Below, in pieces: positions 42,465-51,894 of a DNA stretch of 51,991 nt (positions are counted from its first letter, which is position 1; the number at the start of each line of letters is the position of its first letter). Below the pieces are notes generated by a model. The model ran no database searches. It was given only the letters and a program-made list of their open reading frames with translations, and was not told the DNA's origin. A program made the translations under genes and the position numbers. Origin of the DNA: an uncultured Ectothiorhodospiraceae bacterium (GTDB lineage Bacteria; Pseudomonadota; Gammaproteobacteria; UBA9214); the NCBI GenBank assembly GCA_947258545.1, contig CAMYJI010000026.1:1-51991 (forward strand). Reading direction: 5' to 3'.

Positions 42465-43877
42465 CTAGCGTGGCCCCAGGAAGCGGGCCTCTTCCTGAAC
42501 CTTGAGCTCGGCCCTGTCGGTCGCAACCAGGTCGAACACGATCTTGCTGCTGCGCGCCTCGAGTTCGGCCTCGTCGGCACGCAGGCGAACCGGCAGCTCC
42601 ATGACATCGCCGGCCGTCACTTCGATCTCCTCCGTGTCGGTGTGCATTTCGAGGCCCGGTATACCGGACACGCTCAGCGTATAGCGGTGCGCTATCTTAT
42701 CCATGTTGAGAATCTTCAAGGTATAGACGTTCTCGATCAGCCCCTCTGCGGTCTCGCGATAGAGACGATTGCGATCACGGATCACATCGAGACCCAGCGC
42801 CGTCCGTGTCCCGATGGAATAGGCAAAGATTCCCATGATGACCAGCAGAAACACGGCATAGACCATGATACGCGGCCGCAGTATCCGTGTCTTGCCACCC
42901 GTCATTTCGTGTTGCGTGGTGTACTTGATCAACCCCTTTTCGTAGCCCATCTTGTCCATGACATCGTCACAGGCATCAATGCAGGCGGAACAGGCAATGC
43001 ATTCATACTGGAGGCCGTCGCGGATATCGATCCCGGTCGGGCATACCTGTACACACAGGGTGCAGTCGATGCAATCGCCCAGGCCCAGTCCACGCGGGTC
43101 GGCGCTGCGCTTGCGCGAGCCGCGCGGTTCTCCGCGCCCGGACAGATAGGAGATAATCAGGGTGTCCTTGTCGAACATGGCGGACTGGAAGCGCGCGTAG
43201 GGGCACATGTACAAGCACACCTGTTCGCGCATCCAGCCGGCGTTGCCGTAAGTGGCAAAGCCATAGAACACGACCCAGAAGGTCTCCCAGGGACCGAGAC
43301 TGAACTGCGCCAGACGCTGGCCCAGTTCGATGACAGGCGTAAAGTAACCGACGAAGGTGAAACCGGTCCAGATGGAAAACAGGATCCACAGGGTATGCTT
43401 GGTTGCCTTGATGCGCAGCTTATTCACGCTCATCGGCATCGCATCCAGCTTCTGCTGATGCATGCGGCCACCTTCCACCTTGCGCTCTATCCACAAAAAG
43501 GCTTCGGTCCAGACCGTCTGCGGACAGGCGTAGCCGCACCAGATACGCCCAGCCAGTGCCGTGAAGAAAAACAGCGCGAGCCCGGCGATAATCAGCAGAA
43601 AGACAAGGTAGATAAAGTCCTGCGGCCACAGGGTCACGCCGAAGATATAGAACTTGCGCGCCGGCAGGTCCAGCAACACGGCCTGGTGTCCGTCCCAGCG
43701 CAGCCACGGGGTGAAATAAAAGATGCCCAGCAGGCCCAGCACCCCGGCAAGCCGCAAACGCGCGTACAGGCCATGCACCTCGCGCGGGTAGATCTTCTCG
43801 CGCCTGGCATACAGCGACTGATCAAGCTGTTCGTCAGCCTGCCGGTCCCTGGGCCCTTCTGTTGCGGGGCTGGTCAT
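42465..43877 (-). CDS. ccoG: cbb3 oxidase accessory iron-sulfur protein CcoG
   Basis: Protein of 470 residues. Five or so membrane helices are followed by two [4Fe-4S] motifs (GDCIDCTLCVQVCPTGIDIR, YECIACSACIDACDDVM) and a C-terminal immunoglobulin-like FixG domain (YTLKILNMDKIAHRYTLSV). It has been shown elsewhere to reduce copper for delivery to the oxidase. The N-terminal ACPQTVW motif is also standard. Near-adjacent to the small gene upstream (12 bases). Confidence 0.95.
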   Translation of the reverse strand: MTSPATEGPRDRQADEQLDQSLYARREKIYPREVHGLYARLRLAGVLGLLGIFYFTPWLRWDGHQAVLLDLPARKFYIFGVTLWPQDFIYLVFLLIIAGLALFFFTALAGRIWCGYACPQTVWTEAFLWIERKVEGGRMHQQKLDAMPMSVNKLRIKATKHTLWILFSIWTGFTFVGYFTPVIELGQRLAQFSLGPWETFWVVFYGFATYGNAGWMREQVCLYMCPYARFQSAMFDKDTLIISYLSGRGEPRGSRKRSADPRGLGLGDCIDCTLCVQVCPTGIDIRDGLQYECIACSACIDACDDVMDKMGYEKGLIKYTTQHEMTGGKTRILRPRIMVYAVFLLVIMGIFAYSIGTRTALGLDVIRDRNRLYRETAEGLIENVYTLKILNMDKIAHRYTLSVSGIPGLEMHTDTEEIEVTAGDVMELPVRLRADEAELEARSSKIVFDLVATDRAELKVQEEARFLGPR

Positions 43878-43889
43878 CCTTAGCCCCGG

Positions 43890-44180
43890 TCAGTCAACCT
43901 GCTTTTCCTGGCCCTGACGCATGCAATTGGTGATCGCAAAATAAAGGGTGCCGATACCCGAGACGGCGGTAATCAGCCAGAACAGGAAAAAACCGATGGT
44001 GTAGATACCCAGCCGGCTGATCTCCAGATCAGCGCCGAACGGAAACAGGTCATCCGGATCAAATGCCGAGAAAAACAGCCCGGTCGCCACGCCCGCGGTG
44101 AGGAATGACGGCCACAGGATTGCAATGCACTTCTGCAGCCTGGAAATCCGGCTGGTTGCCATGGGGTGACCGTCTTGCAT
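43890..44180 (-). CDS. Small two-helix membrane protein in the cco operon
   Basis: Protein of 96 residues. Two membrane helices (IAILWPSFLTAGVATGLFFS and YTIGFFLFWLITAVSGIGTLYF) are joined by a short acidic loop DPDDLFPFG. It lies between ccoP and ccoG in the same direction, so it may take part in oxidase assembly. I recognise no named family. An internal ATG at 44162 is a possible start. Confidence 0.75.
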   Translation of the reverse strand: MQDGHPMATSRISRLQKCIAILWPSFLTAGVATGLFFSAFDPDDLFPFGADLEISRLGIYTIGFFLFWLITAVSGIGTLYFAITNCMRQGQEKQVD

Positions 44181-44245
44181 CAGTGCATGCCCTCATACGA
44201 AGGTTGTCGATCCCGCCCGCAACAGGGCGACACGACCCCCTATTC

Positions 44246-45160
44246 TTACTCGCTTTCCTGCCCGGTCGACAGGCTGTAGACATAGGCGGCCAGCAGATGC
44301 ACCTTGTCCTTGCCCAGGAATTCGGCGTGCGGGGGCATCTTGCCGTTGCGCCCGTTGGCTATGGATTCCATGACGCGCACCCGGGAGCCGCCGTATAACC
44401 AGACATTATCCGTCAGGTTGGCCGCGCCCAGCAGCTGGTTGCCGGCACCTTCCGCTCCGTGACAGGAGGCACACAGCGTCTGGTATTTCTCCTGGCCACG
44501 CGCAGCCGCCGCCGCATCGATATCGCGGCCGCCCAGCTTGAACACGTATTCGGTCACGTCAGCGACACCCTGCGTTCCACCCAGCGCCTGCTCCCAGGCC
44601 GGCATGACACCGTTACGACCGTTCAGGATGGACTGCTCGACCTGCTCCGGTGCGCCGCCATAGAGCCAGTCGTTGTCACGCAGGTTGGGGAACCCGCGCG
44701 CACCGCGCGCATCGGAACCGTGGCAGGTGGCGCAGTAGTTGACGAACAGCCGCTCGCCCATCTTGCGGGCGGTGGCGTCGGCGGCCACGGCCGGGATCGA
44801 CATATCCCGGTACTTGGAAAACAGCGGGCCGTACTTGGCATCACCGATATCGATCTCCTTCTGGTACTGCGAAAGCGATGTCCAGCCCAGCAGGCCGGCG
44901 AAATTACCCAAGCCCGGATAAAGCGCCAGGTATCCGATGCCGAAGACCAGGGTGATATAGAACATGCCCAGCCACCAGCGCGGCAACGGATTGTTGAGTT
45001 CCTCGAGGTCCTCGTCCCAGACGTGGCCCATGGGCTTGGCCTGGTCTTGCGGCGCTATGCCCGTTGACAGCCAGCGAATCAGGAGAAAACAGGCGATGAT
45101 CCCGCCAACGGTCGGAATGATGATGTACCAGTTCCAGAAGCTGCTGGTGAAATCAGCCAT
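44246..45160 (-). CDS. ccoP: cbb3-type cytochrome c oxidase subunit III (di-haem)
   Basis: Protein of 304 residues. Two N-terminal membrane helices (about 10-30 and 62-82) and two haem c sites: CATCH (143-147) and CASCH (230-234). It passes electrons from periplasmic cytochromes to CcoO/CcoN. MADFTSSFWNWYIIIPTVGG is the family start, with AAGGAG upstream; the ATG lies inside the end of ccoQ (8-base overlap). Confidence 0.96.
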   Translation of the reverse strand: MADFTSSFWNWYIIIPTVGGIIACFLLIRWLSTGIAPQDQAKPMGHVWDEDLEELNNPLPRWWLGMFYITLVFGIGYLALYPGLGNFAGLLGWTSLSQYQKEIDIGDAKYGPLFSKYRDMSIPAVAADATARKMGERLFVNYCATCHGSDARGARGFPNLRDNDWLYGGAPEQVEQSILNGRNGVMPAWEQALGGTQGVADVTEYVFKLGGRDIDAAAAARGQEKYQTLCASCHGAEGAGNQLLGAANLTDNVWLYGGSRVRVMESIANGRNGKMPPHAEFLGKDKVHLLAAYVYSLSTGQESE

Positions 45161-45335
45161 GGGAATTCTCCTTGGAATTTTTTTCTGATGGCGCCGGGCT
45201 GTCCTCGATGAACGGGATCTGTGCCGCCTCCTCGAAGCGCTGGCGGCGCTTGTCGCTGTATGCCCAGACGACGATGCCGACAAACACCACCATCACCACA
45301 ATGGTCCAGACAATCTGTATCAGCGAATAATCCAT
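45153..45335 (-). CDS. ccoQ: cbb3-type oxidase subunit IV
   Basis: Protein of 60 residues: MDYSLIQIVWTIVVMVVFVG, a single membrane helix, then WAYSDKRRQRFEEAAQIPF (the CcoQ/FixQ motif) and an acidic tail. It stabilises the oxidase complex. GGAG is upstream; four bases after ccoO and overlapping ccoP. Confidence 0.95.
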   Translation of the reverse strand: MDYSLIQIVWTIVVMVVFVGIVVWAYSDKRRQRFEEAAQIPFIEDSPAPSEKNSKENSHG

Positions 45336-45339
45336 AGCC

Positions 45340-45954
45340 CTATCTCCGGGTCTTGATCGCCGTACCCATGCCCTGCAGGTAGGCAATGACGGCGTCCATC
45401 TCGGTCTTGCCTTCCAGTTCAGCCGCCGCGTTCGCAATCTGCGCGTCCGTATACGGCGCCCCCAGCGTGCGCAATACCTCCAGCTTCCTGCTGATATGAC
45501 GGGCATCGGCCGGGGTCTTTTCCAGCCAAGGATAACCCGGCATGATCGACTCCGGCACCACGTCGCGCGGGTTGATCATATGTACACGGTGCCACTCGTC
45601 GCTGTAACGCCCGCCGACCCGTGCCAGGTCCGGGCCGGTGCGCTTGGAGCCCCACTGGAATGGCCGGTCGTAGACAAATTCACCGGCCACCGAGTAATGC
45701 CCGTAGCGTTCCGTCTCTGCGCGGAACGGCCGGATCATCTGGGAGTGGCACAAATAGCAGCCCTCGCGAATGTAGACATCACGTCCGGCCAGGCGCAACG
45801 GTGTATACGGCTCCAGTCCGGCCACGGCCTCGGTGGTGGACTGCTGGAAGAACAGCGGAACAATCTGCACCAGGCCGCCGATCGAAACAACGATCACCAC
45901 CAGCACGATCATCAGGCCGACATTCTTCTCGATCTTGTCATGTCCAAATGCCAT
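45340..45954 (-). CDS. ccoO: cbb3-type cytochrome c oxidase subunit II (mono-haem)
   Basis: Protein of 204 residues. One N-terminal membrane helix; CYLCH with the following SQMIRPF is the CcoO haem site; [20 protein letters not shown] and MPGYPWL are family motifs, the latter carrying the likely haem methionine. AAGGAG lies before the ATG. Follows ccoN by 11 bases. Confidence 0.96.
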   Translation of the reverse strand: MAFGHDKIEKNVGLMIVLVVIVVSIGGLVQIVPLFFQQSTTEAVAGLEPYTPLRLAGRDVYIREGCYLCHSQMIRPFRAETERYGHYSVAGEFVYDRPFQWGSKRTGPDLARVGGRYSDEWHRVHMINPRDVVPESIMPGYPWLEKTPADARHISRKLEVLRTLGAPYTDAQIANAAAELEGKTEMDAVIAYLQGMGTAIKTRR

Positions 45955-45965
45955 AACTCGTCTCC

Positions 45966-47387
45966 TTAATGGGCCGCAGCCGGTGCCGGGATGATACCCA
46001 CTGCCGGTTTGGCGCCGGCAATGGTCTTCCAGATGTTCCAGGCCATGACGAGGGAGCCGACCAGGAAGAAGGCACCACCGAAAAAGCGCACGATGTAGTA
46101 AGGATGCATGGCCTGCACGGATTCCACGAAGCTATAGGTCAGGGTGCCGTCGGCATTGGTGGCGCGCCACATCAGCCCCTGCATGATACCGGCCACCCAC
46201 ATGGACGTGATATACAACACGATGCCGATGGTGGCCGTCCAGAAATGCACCTCGACCAGCTTCAGGCTGTAGAGCTCGCGGTTGAACATCCGCGGGATCA
46301 GGTAATACATGCTGCCCATGGAGATCAGCGCCACCCAGCCCAGCGCACCGGAATGCACGTGACCGATGGTCCAGTCGGTGTAGTGCGACAGTGCATTCAC
46401 CGTCTTGATGGCCATCATCGGCCCTTCAAAGGTGGACATGCCGTAAAACGATATGGAGACAATCAGCAGGCGCAGTACGGGGTCGGTACGCAGTTTCTCC
46501 CAGGCGCCGGAGAGCGTCATGATGCCGTTGATCATGCCGCCCCAGGAGGGCGCCAGCAGGATCAGCGACATCACCATACCCAGCGATTGTGTCCAGTCCG
46601 GCAGTGCCGTGTAGTGCAGATGGTGCGGACCGGCCCAGATGTAGGTGAAGATCAGCGCCCAGAAATGTACCACCGACAGGCGGTAGGAATACACCGGGCG
46701 TTGCGCCTGCTTGGGCACAAAATAGTACATCATGCCGAGGAAGCCGGCCGTCAGGAAGAAGCCGACGGCGTTATGCCCGTACCACCACTGGATCATGGCG
46801 TCCTGCACCCCGGCATAGGCGGAATAGGACTTGAACAGGGATACCGGGATCGCGGCGCTGTTGAAGATGTGCAGCACCGCAACGGTGATAATGAAGGCGC
46901 CATAGAACCAGTTGGCGACATAGATGTGCGGAATCTTTCGCTTGATAATCGTGCCGAAAAAGACCACCGCGTAGGCCACCCAGACCAGCGTGATCAGGAT
47001 GTCGATCGGCCATTCCAGCTCGGCGTATTCCTTGCTCGTGGTGATGCCCAGCGGCAGGGTAATGGCCGCGGACAGGATGATCAGCTGCCAGCCCCAGAAG
47101 GTGAAGGCCGCCAGTTTGTCGCTGATCAGCCGGACATGACAGGTCCGCTGGACCACATAATAGGAGGTCGCAAACAAGGCCGATCCGCCGAAGGCAAAGA
47201 TCACGGCGTTGGTATGCAGCGGGCGCAGGCGACCGAAGGTCAGCCAGGGGATATCGAAGTTGAGTACCGGCCAGGCCAGCTGGGCGGCGATCAGCACACC
47301 CACCGCCATGCCGACAATGCCCCAGACAATGGTCATGATGGCAAACTGCCGCACCACGGTGTAGTTATAGGTCTGTTGATCGGTCAT
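45966..47387 (-). CDS. ccoN: cbb3-type cytochrome c oxidase subunit I
   Basis: Protein of 473 residues with about 12 helices. [20 protein letters not shown] holds a low-spin haem histidine; [20 protein letters not shown] contains the copper-B histidine and the tyrosine-type segment of cbb3 enzymes; [10 protein letters not shown] and HVHSGALGW complete the metal site. It reduces oxygen to water with high affinity and pumps protons. AGGGAG is upstream. Directly followed by ccoO, Q, P. Confidence 0.97.
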   Translation of the reverse strand: MTDQQTYNYTVVRQFAIMTIVWGIVGMAVGVLIAAQLAWPVLNFDIPWLTFGRLRPLHTNAVIFAFGGSALFATSYYVVQRTCHVRLISDKLAAFTFWGWQLIILSAAITLPLGITTSKEYAELEWPIDILITLVWVAYAVVFFGTIIKRKIPHIYVANWFYGAFIITVAVLHIFNSAAIPVSLFKSYSAYAGVQDAMIQWWYGHNAVGFFLTAGFLGMMYYFVPKQAQRPVYSYRLSVVHFWALIFTYIWAGPHHLHYTALPDWTQSLGMVMSLILLAPSWGGMINGIMTLSGAWEKLRTDPVLRLLIVSISFYGMSTFEGPMMAIKTVNALSHYTDWTIGHVHSGALGWVALISMGSMYYLIPRMFNRELYSLKLVEVHFWTATIGIVLYITSMWVAGIMQGLMWRATNADGTLTYSFVESVQAMHPYYIVRFFGGAFFLVGSLVMAWNIWKTIAGAKPAVGIIPAPAAAH

Positions 47388-47434
47388 GCCGAACTCCCTG
47401 ACGAAGACGTGTTAACGAAGAACAAGCTGCAAAA

Positions 47435-48037
47435 TTACCGGGTAAAGCGCGGCTCCAGGCCCATGCCCCACAACAGGGCAGTCACCGCCAGCAGGGCGAC
47501 GAAGGCGACCAGCCCGACACCCAGCACGGCACTGGAAAACAGGAAGCCGCGGTCCTCCGAGATTCCCATCATGATCGGAACCCCGATATAGAGCAGATAA
47601 ACGGTATAGGCCAGCGCCGGGATGCCGACAACCATGTTGAGCCACAACACCGGGTAGAGCTCCATGAGGCCGATCAGGAACAGCGGCGTCGCCGTGTAGG
47701 CCGCCAGCACCACGCACTGCGACAACAGGGGCTTCGCGCCATAGGTCCCGGCCATCCAGTGAATCATCCAGCCGATGGAAAAGACCCCGACCAGCATGGC
47801 CAGGTAGTAAAGCACGGCGATGATAGCTGCACTTTCCGGGGTCAGCTTGATCGGGTCACCGACGCCGATCTGCCAGCCGAACTGGGTGGTCCCGATGTAG
47901 CCGGAGATGGCCGGGATGGCCGCCAGGAACAGGACATGCATGGCGTAGCACTTGCCGATGGTGCATTTATCGTCACGGATCGCTTCCCATTCACGCTTTG
48001 GGTTGATAAACAGGCCCCAAATATGTTGTAGCACCAT
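47435..48037 (-). CDS. Yip1-domain membrane protein upstream of ccoN
   Basis: Protein of 200 residues with about five membrane helices (HVLFLAAIPAISGYIGTTQF, AIIAVLYYLAMLVGVFSIGW, LLYIGVPIMMGI and others). The start MVLQHIWGLFINPKREWEAI is typical of bacterial Yip1-family proteins. It lies 47 bases ahead of ccoN on the same strand, so the cco transcript may begin upstream of it. Function unknown; association with the oxidase is inferred only from position. Confidence 0.8.
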   Translation of the reverse strand: MVLQHIWGLFINPKREWEAIRDDKCTIGKCYAMHVLFLAAIPAISGYIGTTQFGWQIGVGDPIKLTPESAAIIAVLYYLAMLVGVFSIGWMIHWMAGTYGAKPLLSQCVVLAAYTATPLFLIGLMELYPVLWLNMVVGIPALAYTVYLLYIGVPIMMGISEDRGFLFSSAVLGVGLVAFVALLAVTALLWGMGLEPRFTR

Positions 48038-48120
48038 CTCCGGATTCCCCCTCGCTGACTGAAAGTCGACCGCTAGTTTCGTGCCTGGCGGCACCCCAGT
48101 CAATTTTTTGGTTACTTGAC

Positions 48121-48148
48121 GGGGATGCCGGTCCTTGCCGGCATCCCC
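48121..48148 (-). terminator. Hairpin after ompW
   Basis: GGGGATGCCGG...CCGGCATCCCC, an 11-pair stem 15 bases past the ompW stop. There is no T tract, so termination strength is uncertain. Confidence 0.6.
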
Positions 48149-48163
48149 GCAGTGCAGGCAGGC

Positions 48164-48808
48164 TCAGAACTTCTTGCCGATCCCGACCATGAAGACCCAG
48201 GGATCGACATCCACATCGAGGGTACCCACACCCGCGAGTTTGGCCTCGGTATCGATGTCCAGGTACCAGAGCTGGCCGCTGAGCACCAGGTCATTGCCGA
48301 GATCGAAATCCACCCCGGCCTCCGCCGCCAGACCCCAGGAATCATCCAGTTCCAGTTTGACGCCACTCAGGTCGCCCGTGGTCTCTTCATCGAAGAAGTA
48401 GGTGTAATTCACGCCGGCGCCGACATAGGGATGGATGTTGGTGCCGGTCGGGAAGTGCCACTGCAGGGTGACCGTGGGCGGCAGCTGCTTGGTTGATCCA
48501 ACTCCGCCGGAGATGCCTCCGACGCCGTCGAGATCGTGCTCGAACGGCCAGGCGGCCAGCACACCGACACCCAGGTTGTCGGTGGCCATGTAGTTGAAGG
48601 TAATGCCCAGGCTGTAGCCATCGTCGACATCGACCCCGGTACCGCCCAGGTCATTCCGGTCAAAGCTGCTGTCCGGCAACACCCCCGCCAGACCGGCTCG
48701 CAGGACCATATCACCGGCCGCAAAGGCACTTGCCGCTGTCGCACCGAGCATCAACACACCGGAAACGGCACCAGCCACGAAGTCCTTGATTGTGCCTGTC
48801 TTCATCAT
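48164..48808 (-). CDS. ompW: Outer membrane protein OmpW
   Basis: Protein of 214 residues with a signal peptide (ending SAFAAG) and an eight-stranded barrel ending in WVFMVGIGKKF with terminal phenylalanine. GDMVLRAGLAGVLPD, PPTVTLQWHFPTG and HPYVGAGVNYTYFFDEETT are OmpW hallmarks. It forms a narrow hydrophobic channel. The ATG at 48808 is preferred over 48820 because GGGGA lies before it. A strong FNR-type promoter is upstream (48881-48922). Confidence 0.93.
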   Translation of the reverse strand: MMKTGTIKDFVAGAVSGVLMLGATAASAFAAGDMVLRAGLAGVLPDSSFDRNDLGGTGVDVDDGYSLGITFNYMATDNLGVGVLAAWPFEHDLDGVGGISGGVGSTKQLPPTVTLQWHFPTGTNIHPYVGAGVNYTYFFDEETTGDLSGVKLELDDSWGLAAEAGVDFDLGNDLVLSGQLWYLDIDTEAKLAGVGTLDVDVDPWVFMVGIGKKF

Positions 48809-48880
48809 GAGTTTCCCCATAAAGTGGCTTTATTAATAGATAAAGCAACGAGTTGCAGTTCGAATAAAATTGAGCACGCC

Positions 48881-48922
48881 ATTATTCAGTAGAGTTTAAT
48901 ACCCAATATTGATCTCGATCAA
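48881..48922 (-). promoter_or_regulatory. Class II FNR-type promoter of ompW
   Basis: TTGAT-CTCG-ATCAA at 48909-48922 is a perfect FNR/Anr box. On the minus strand, after a 22-base gap, TGAATAAT (extended -10; AATAAT at 48881-48886) follows, the exact spacing that puts the box at -41.5. ompW is known to be FNR-regulated in enterobacteria. Confidence 0.75.
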
Positions 48923-49036
48923 AAAACCGGGAGTTAACAGCGGCGGGGACATCCCGCGCGCTGGCGCGGGTATGCTATCTTGCTTGCGCCCGGGCAAACC
49001 CTGACAGGCGCCCCTCAACCCGCCGGAACACTCATC

Positions 49037-51553
49037 GTGGCATCGACTGACACCCTGACCGAGGCCGTTACACCCACAGCCCCAGTCGACACCGCAGCCA
49101 ACTGTTTTCACTGCGGCCTGCCGCTACCCGCCGGCCTGGACCTGCGGGTGACCATCGATGGCCGGGATGAACCCATGTGCTGTCATGGCTGCCAGGCCGT
49201 GGCCCGGGCCATCATCGATGCCGATCACGGCGATTTTTACCGCTACCGCACCCACACGCCTCCCACCGGGCGCGAACTGGTGCCGGACTTCATCGAGCAG
49301 ACCCGCGTCTATGATCACCCGGATGTCCAGAAGAGCTTCGTGCGCGCCGAGGGCGGCAGCGTCCGCGAGGCCGCCCTGATCCTGGAGGGCATCACCTGCG
49401 CCGCCTGTATCTGGCTCAACGAGCGCCACCTGGCGCGACTGCCCGGGGTGCTGGACGTGCAGATCAACTACGCGACCCACCGCGCCCGCATCCGCTGGGA
49501 CGCGGAACGCCTCAAGTTGAGCCAGATCCTGCAGGCCGTGCGCACCATCGGCTACGAGGCCCACCCCTACGACCCGCAGCGCCAGCAGCAGGCCTTCGAG
49601 CGCGAACGCCGTACCCACCTCAAGCGCCTCGGGGTCGCTGGCGTGCTGGGTATGCAGGTCATGATGCTGTCCATCGCCCTCTACGGCGGTGACTGGTCGG
49701 GGATGGAGACGGCCTTTCGCAGCTTCCTGCGCTGGACCGGGCTGCTGTTGACCACACCGGTGCTGCTGTATTCCGCCGCCCCCTTCTTCCGCGGCGCCTG
49801 GCGCGACCTGCGCAATACCCGCATCGGCATGGATGTCCCGGTCACCCTCGGCATCCTGGTGGCCTTTGGCGGCAGCCTGTCGGCCACCTGGAGCGGCCAG
49901 GGCGAGGTCTACTACGACTCCGTGGTGATGTTTGTCTTCCTGCTGCTGTTGAGCCGCTATTTCGAAATCATGGCGCGCAAGCGCGGCGCCGAGACGGCGG
50001 AACATCTCGGCCGGGCCCTGCCAGCCATGGCAACGCGCCTGGTCCCTGACGGCGATCAGGAACAACAAGAGCTGGTGCCCGTTGCCGACCTCGGCCCCGG
50101 TGACCGGGTGTTGATCCGGGCGGGTGAGACCGTCCCTGCCGATGGCCGGATCGAGTCCGGCACCTCCTCCGTGAACGAGGCCCTGCTGACCGGGGAGAGC
50201 ACCCCGCTGCGCAAGCAGGCCGGCGAGGAACTGGTCGGCGGCAGCATCAATGTCGAAAGCCCGCTGTTGATGACGGTCACCTCTGTCGGCATGGACACCG
50301 TACTGGCCCATATCATGCGCCTGCTGGAACGCGCCCAGAATGAAAAACCGGCCATCACGCGGCTGGCCGACCGCACCGCCAGCTGGTTTGTCAGTGGCGT
50401 CATCCTCGTCGCCATCGTGGTCGCTGCCTACTGGTGGCAGCAGGCACCGGAGGCCTGGCTGCCCATCGTGGTCTCCGTGCTCGTGGTCACCTGCCCCTGT
50501 GCCCTGTCACTGGCCACGCCCACGGCACTCAGCGCGGCGACCGGCACCCTGATGGCCAACGGCCTGCTGCCGGCACGCGGCAACCGCCTGGAAACCCTGG
50601 CACGTTGCACCCACCTGGTGTTTGACAAGACCGGCACCCTGACCCGGGGTGAACCCGCGCTCAGCGCCATCCACACCCTGTCCGGATTGTCCGAAGCGGC
50701 CGTATTGCAACGGGCCGCGGCCCTGGAGAGCCAGTCCGAACACCCGGTCGGCCAGGCGCTCTGCCGGGCGGCGGGTGACGGTGAACTCCCGCGGGTTGCC
50801 GACCTGGAAAACCACCCGGGCGCCGGCATCAGCGGCACACTCGAAGGCAGGGCCTGGTACATCGGCAGCCCCGACTTCATTGCGCAGCACAGCAGGGCCG
50901 ACACCACGGAACTGCGGCACAACGCAGCGCTGGGTCCGCCCGGTGTCCGGGTCGTGCTGGCCGACGCGGACCGGCTACACGCCCTGTTCATCCTGCAGGA
51001 TGCCCTGCGCACGGATGCCCGGGCCAGCGTCGCAGCACTCAAGCAGAGCGGCAAACAGGTGCTGTTGCTGACCGGGGACAACCTGCAATCGGCCCGGCAG
51101 GTGGCGGAACAGGTCGGTATCGATGCCGTGCATGCCAACATGACACCCCGGGACAAACTGGACGCGGTGCAGGCCCTGCAGCGACAGGGCGCCGTGGTGG
51201 CCATGATCGGCGACGGCATCAATGATGCACCGGTACTGGCGGCCGCCGATGTCTCCATCGCCATGCATGATGCCGCCCACATCAGTCACGCCAGCGCCGA
51301 CATGATCCTGATGTCGGACCAGCTCGGCGCCCTAGCCGAGGGTACGGCGATTGCCCGCAAGACGTTGCGGATCATCCGACAGAACCTGAGCTGGGCCATC
51401 GCCTACAACCTGATTGCCCTGCCGGCCGCGGCCCTCGGCCATGTGGCCCCCTGGATGGCCGCCATCGGTATGTCCTCCAGTTCGCTGCTGGTGGTCCTCA
51501 ATGCCCTGCGCCTGACCCGCAACAAGCGGGGCCGCAGACATCCTGCGGGCTGA
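49037..51553 (+). CDS. ccoI: Copper-transporting P-type ATPase for cbb3 oxidase assembly
   Basis: Protein of 838 residues. N-terminal zinc-ribbon-like CFHCGLPLP...CCHGCQAV typical of FixI/CcoI; HMA motif GITCAACIW (C121, C124); TGES (385-388); CPC in TCPCALSLATPTAL (486-488); phosphorylated D530 in DKTGT; GDGINDAPVLAAA. It exports copper across the inner membrane for the oxidase. The GTG at 49037 starts about 60 bases later than the first in-frame codon (TTG at 48980) and has GGA upstream. It is divergent from ompW. Confidence 0.94.
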   Translation: MASTDTLTEAVTPTAPVDTAANCFHCGLPLPAGLDLRVTIDGRDEPMCCHGCQAVARAIIDADHGDFYRYRTHTPPTGRELVPDFIEQTRVYDHPDVQKSFVRAEGGSVREAALILEGITCAACIWLNERHLARLPGVLDVQINYATHRARIRWDAERLKLSQILQAVRTIGYEAHPYDPQRQQQAFERERRTHLKRLGVAGVLGMQVMMLSIALYGGDWSGMETAFRSFLRWTGLLLTTPVLLYSAAPFFRGAWRDLRNTRIGMDVPVTLGILVAFGGSLSATWSGQGEVYYDSVVMFVFLLLLSRYFEIMARKRGAETAEHLGRALPAMATRLVPDGDQEQQELVPVADLGPGDRVLIRAGETVPADGRIESGTSSVNEALLTGESTPLRKQAGEELVGGSINVESPLLMTVTSVGMDTVLAHIMRLLERAQNEKPAITRLADRTASWFVSGVILVAIVVAAYWWQQAPEAWLPIVVSVLVVTCPCALSLATPTALSAATGTLMANGLLPARGNRLETLARCTHLVFDKTGTLTRGEPALSAIHTLSGLSEAAVLQRAAALESQSEHPVGQALCRAAGDGELPRVADLENHPGAGISGTLEGRAWYIGSPDFIAQHSRADTTELRHNAALGPPGVRVVLADADRLHALFILQDALRTDARASVAALKQSGKQVLLLTGDNLQSARQVAEQVGIDAVHANMTPRDKLDAVQALQRQGAVVAMIGDGINDAPVLAAADVSIAMHDAAHISHASADMILMSDQLGALAEGTAIARKTLRIIRQNLSWAIAYNLIALPAAALGHVAPWMAAIGMSSSSLLVVLNALRLTRNKRGRRHPAG

Positions 51554-51565
51554 TACAGTCAGACC

Positions 51566-51742
51566 ATGGAAATCATCTACCTGCTGATCCCCGTGTCCCT
51601 GCTGTTGATCGGCCTGATCGTGTGGGTGTTTTTCTGGGCCGTGCGCTCGGGCCAGTTCGATGACCTGGAAGGCCCCGCCCACCGCATCCTCATGGACGAT
51701 GATTCACCGCGCATCGAATCGCCGGACAAAGAGGAAGAATAA
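51566..51742 (+). CDS. ccoS: cbb3 oxidase maturation protein CcoS
   Basis: Protein of 58 residues: MEIIYLLIPVSLLLIGLIVW, a single membrane helix, then FFWAVRSGQFDDLEGPAHRI and an acidic tail. WAVRSGQFDDLEGPAHRIL is the diagnostic CcoS motif. It is needed to insert cofactors in CcoN. It follows ccoI by 12 bases and is short enough to be missed by length cutoffs. Confidence 0.95.
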   Translation: MEIIYLLIPVSLLLIGLIVWVFFWAVRSGQFDDLEGPAHRILMDDDSPRIESPDKEEE

Positions 51743-51747
51743 TAAAG

Positions 51748-51840
51748 TGTAGGAGCGCCTCGTTTATGCCCGGCGCTTAATCGGGTGCAGGCGCGATCTT
51801 TATTGGGATAAAACCATCGCGCCTGCGAGGCGCTCCTACA
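51748..51840. repeat. REP-like palindromic repeat, family B, copy 3
   Basis: Arms tgtaggagcgcct (51748) and aggcgctcctaca (ending 51840) enclose a second pair, gcaggcgcgat...atcgcgcctgc. It belongs to the same family as 1225-1326 and 1525-1626, with a longer centre. Confidence 0.8.
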
Positions 51841-51894
51841 ATATTTTATATCCAGTTGGATCCGTGGCTATTCCCTGCACCCCGAACGCAGAAT

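Noticed and set aside
48038..48163. FNR box for the cco operon
   Set aside because: Only a widely spaced GTCAA/TTGAC pair is present, not the N4-spaced palindrome.
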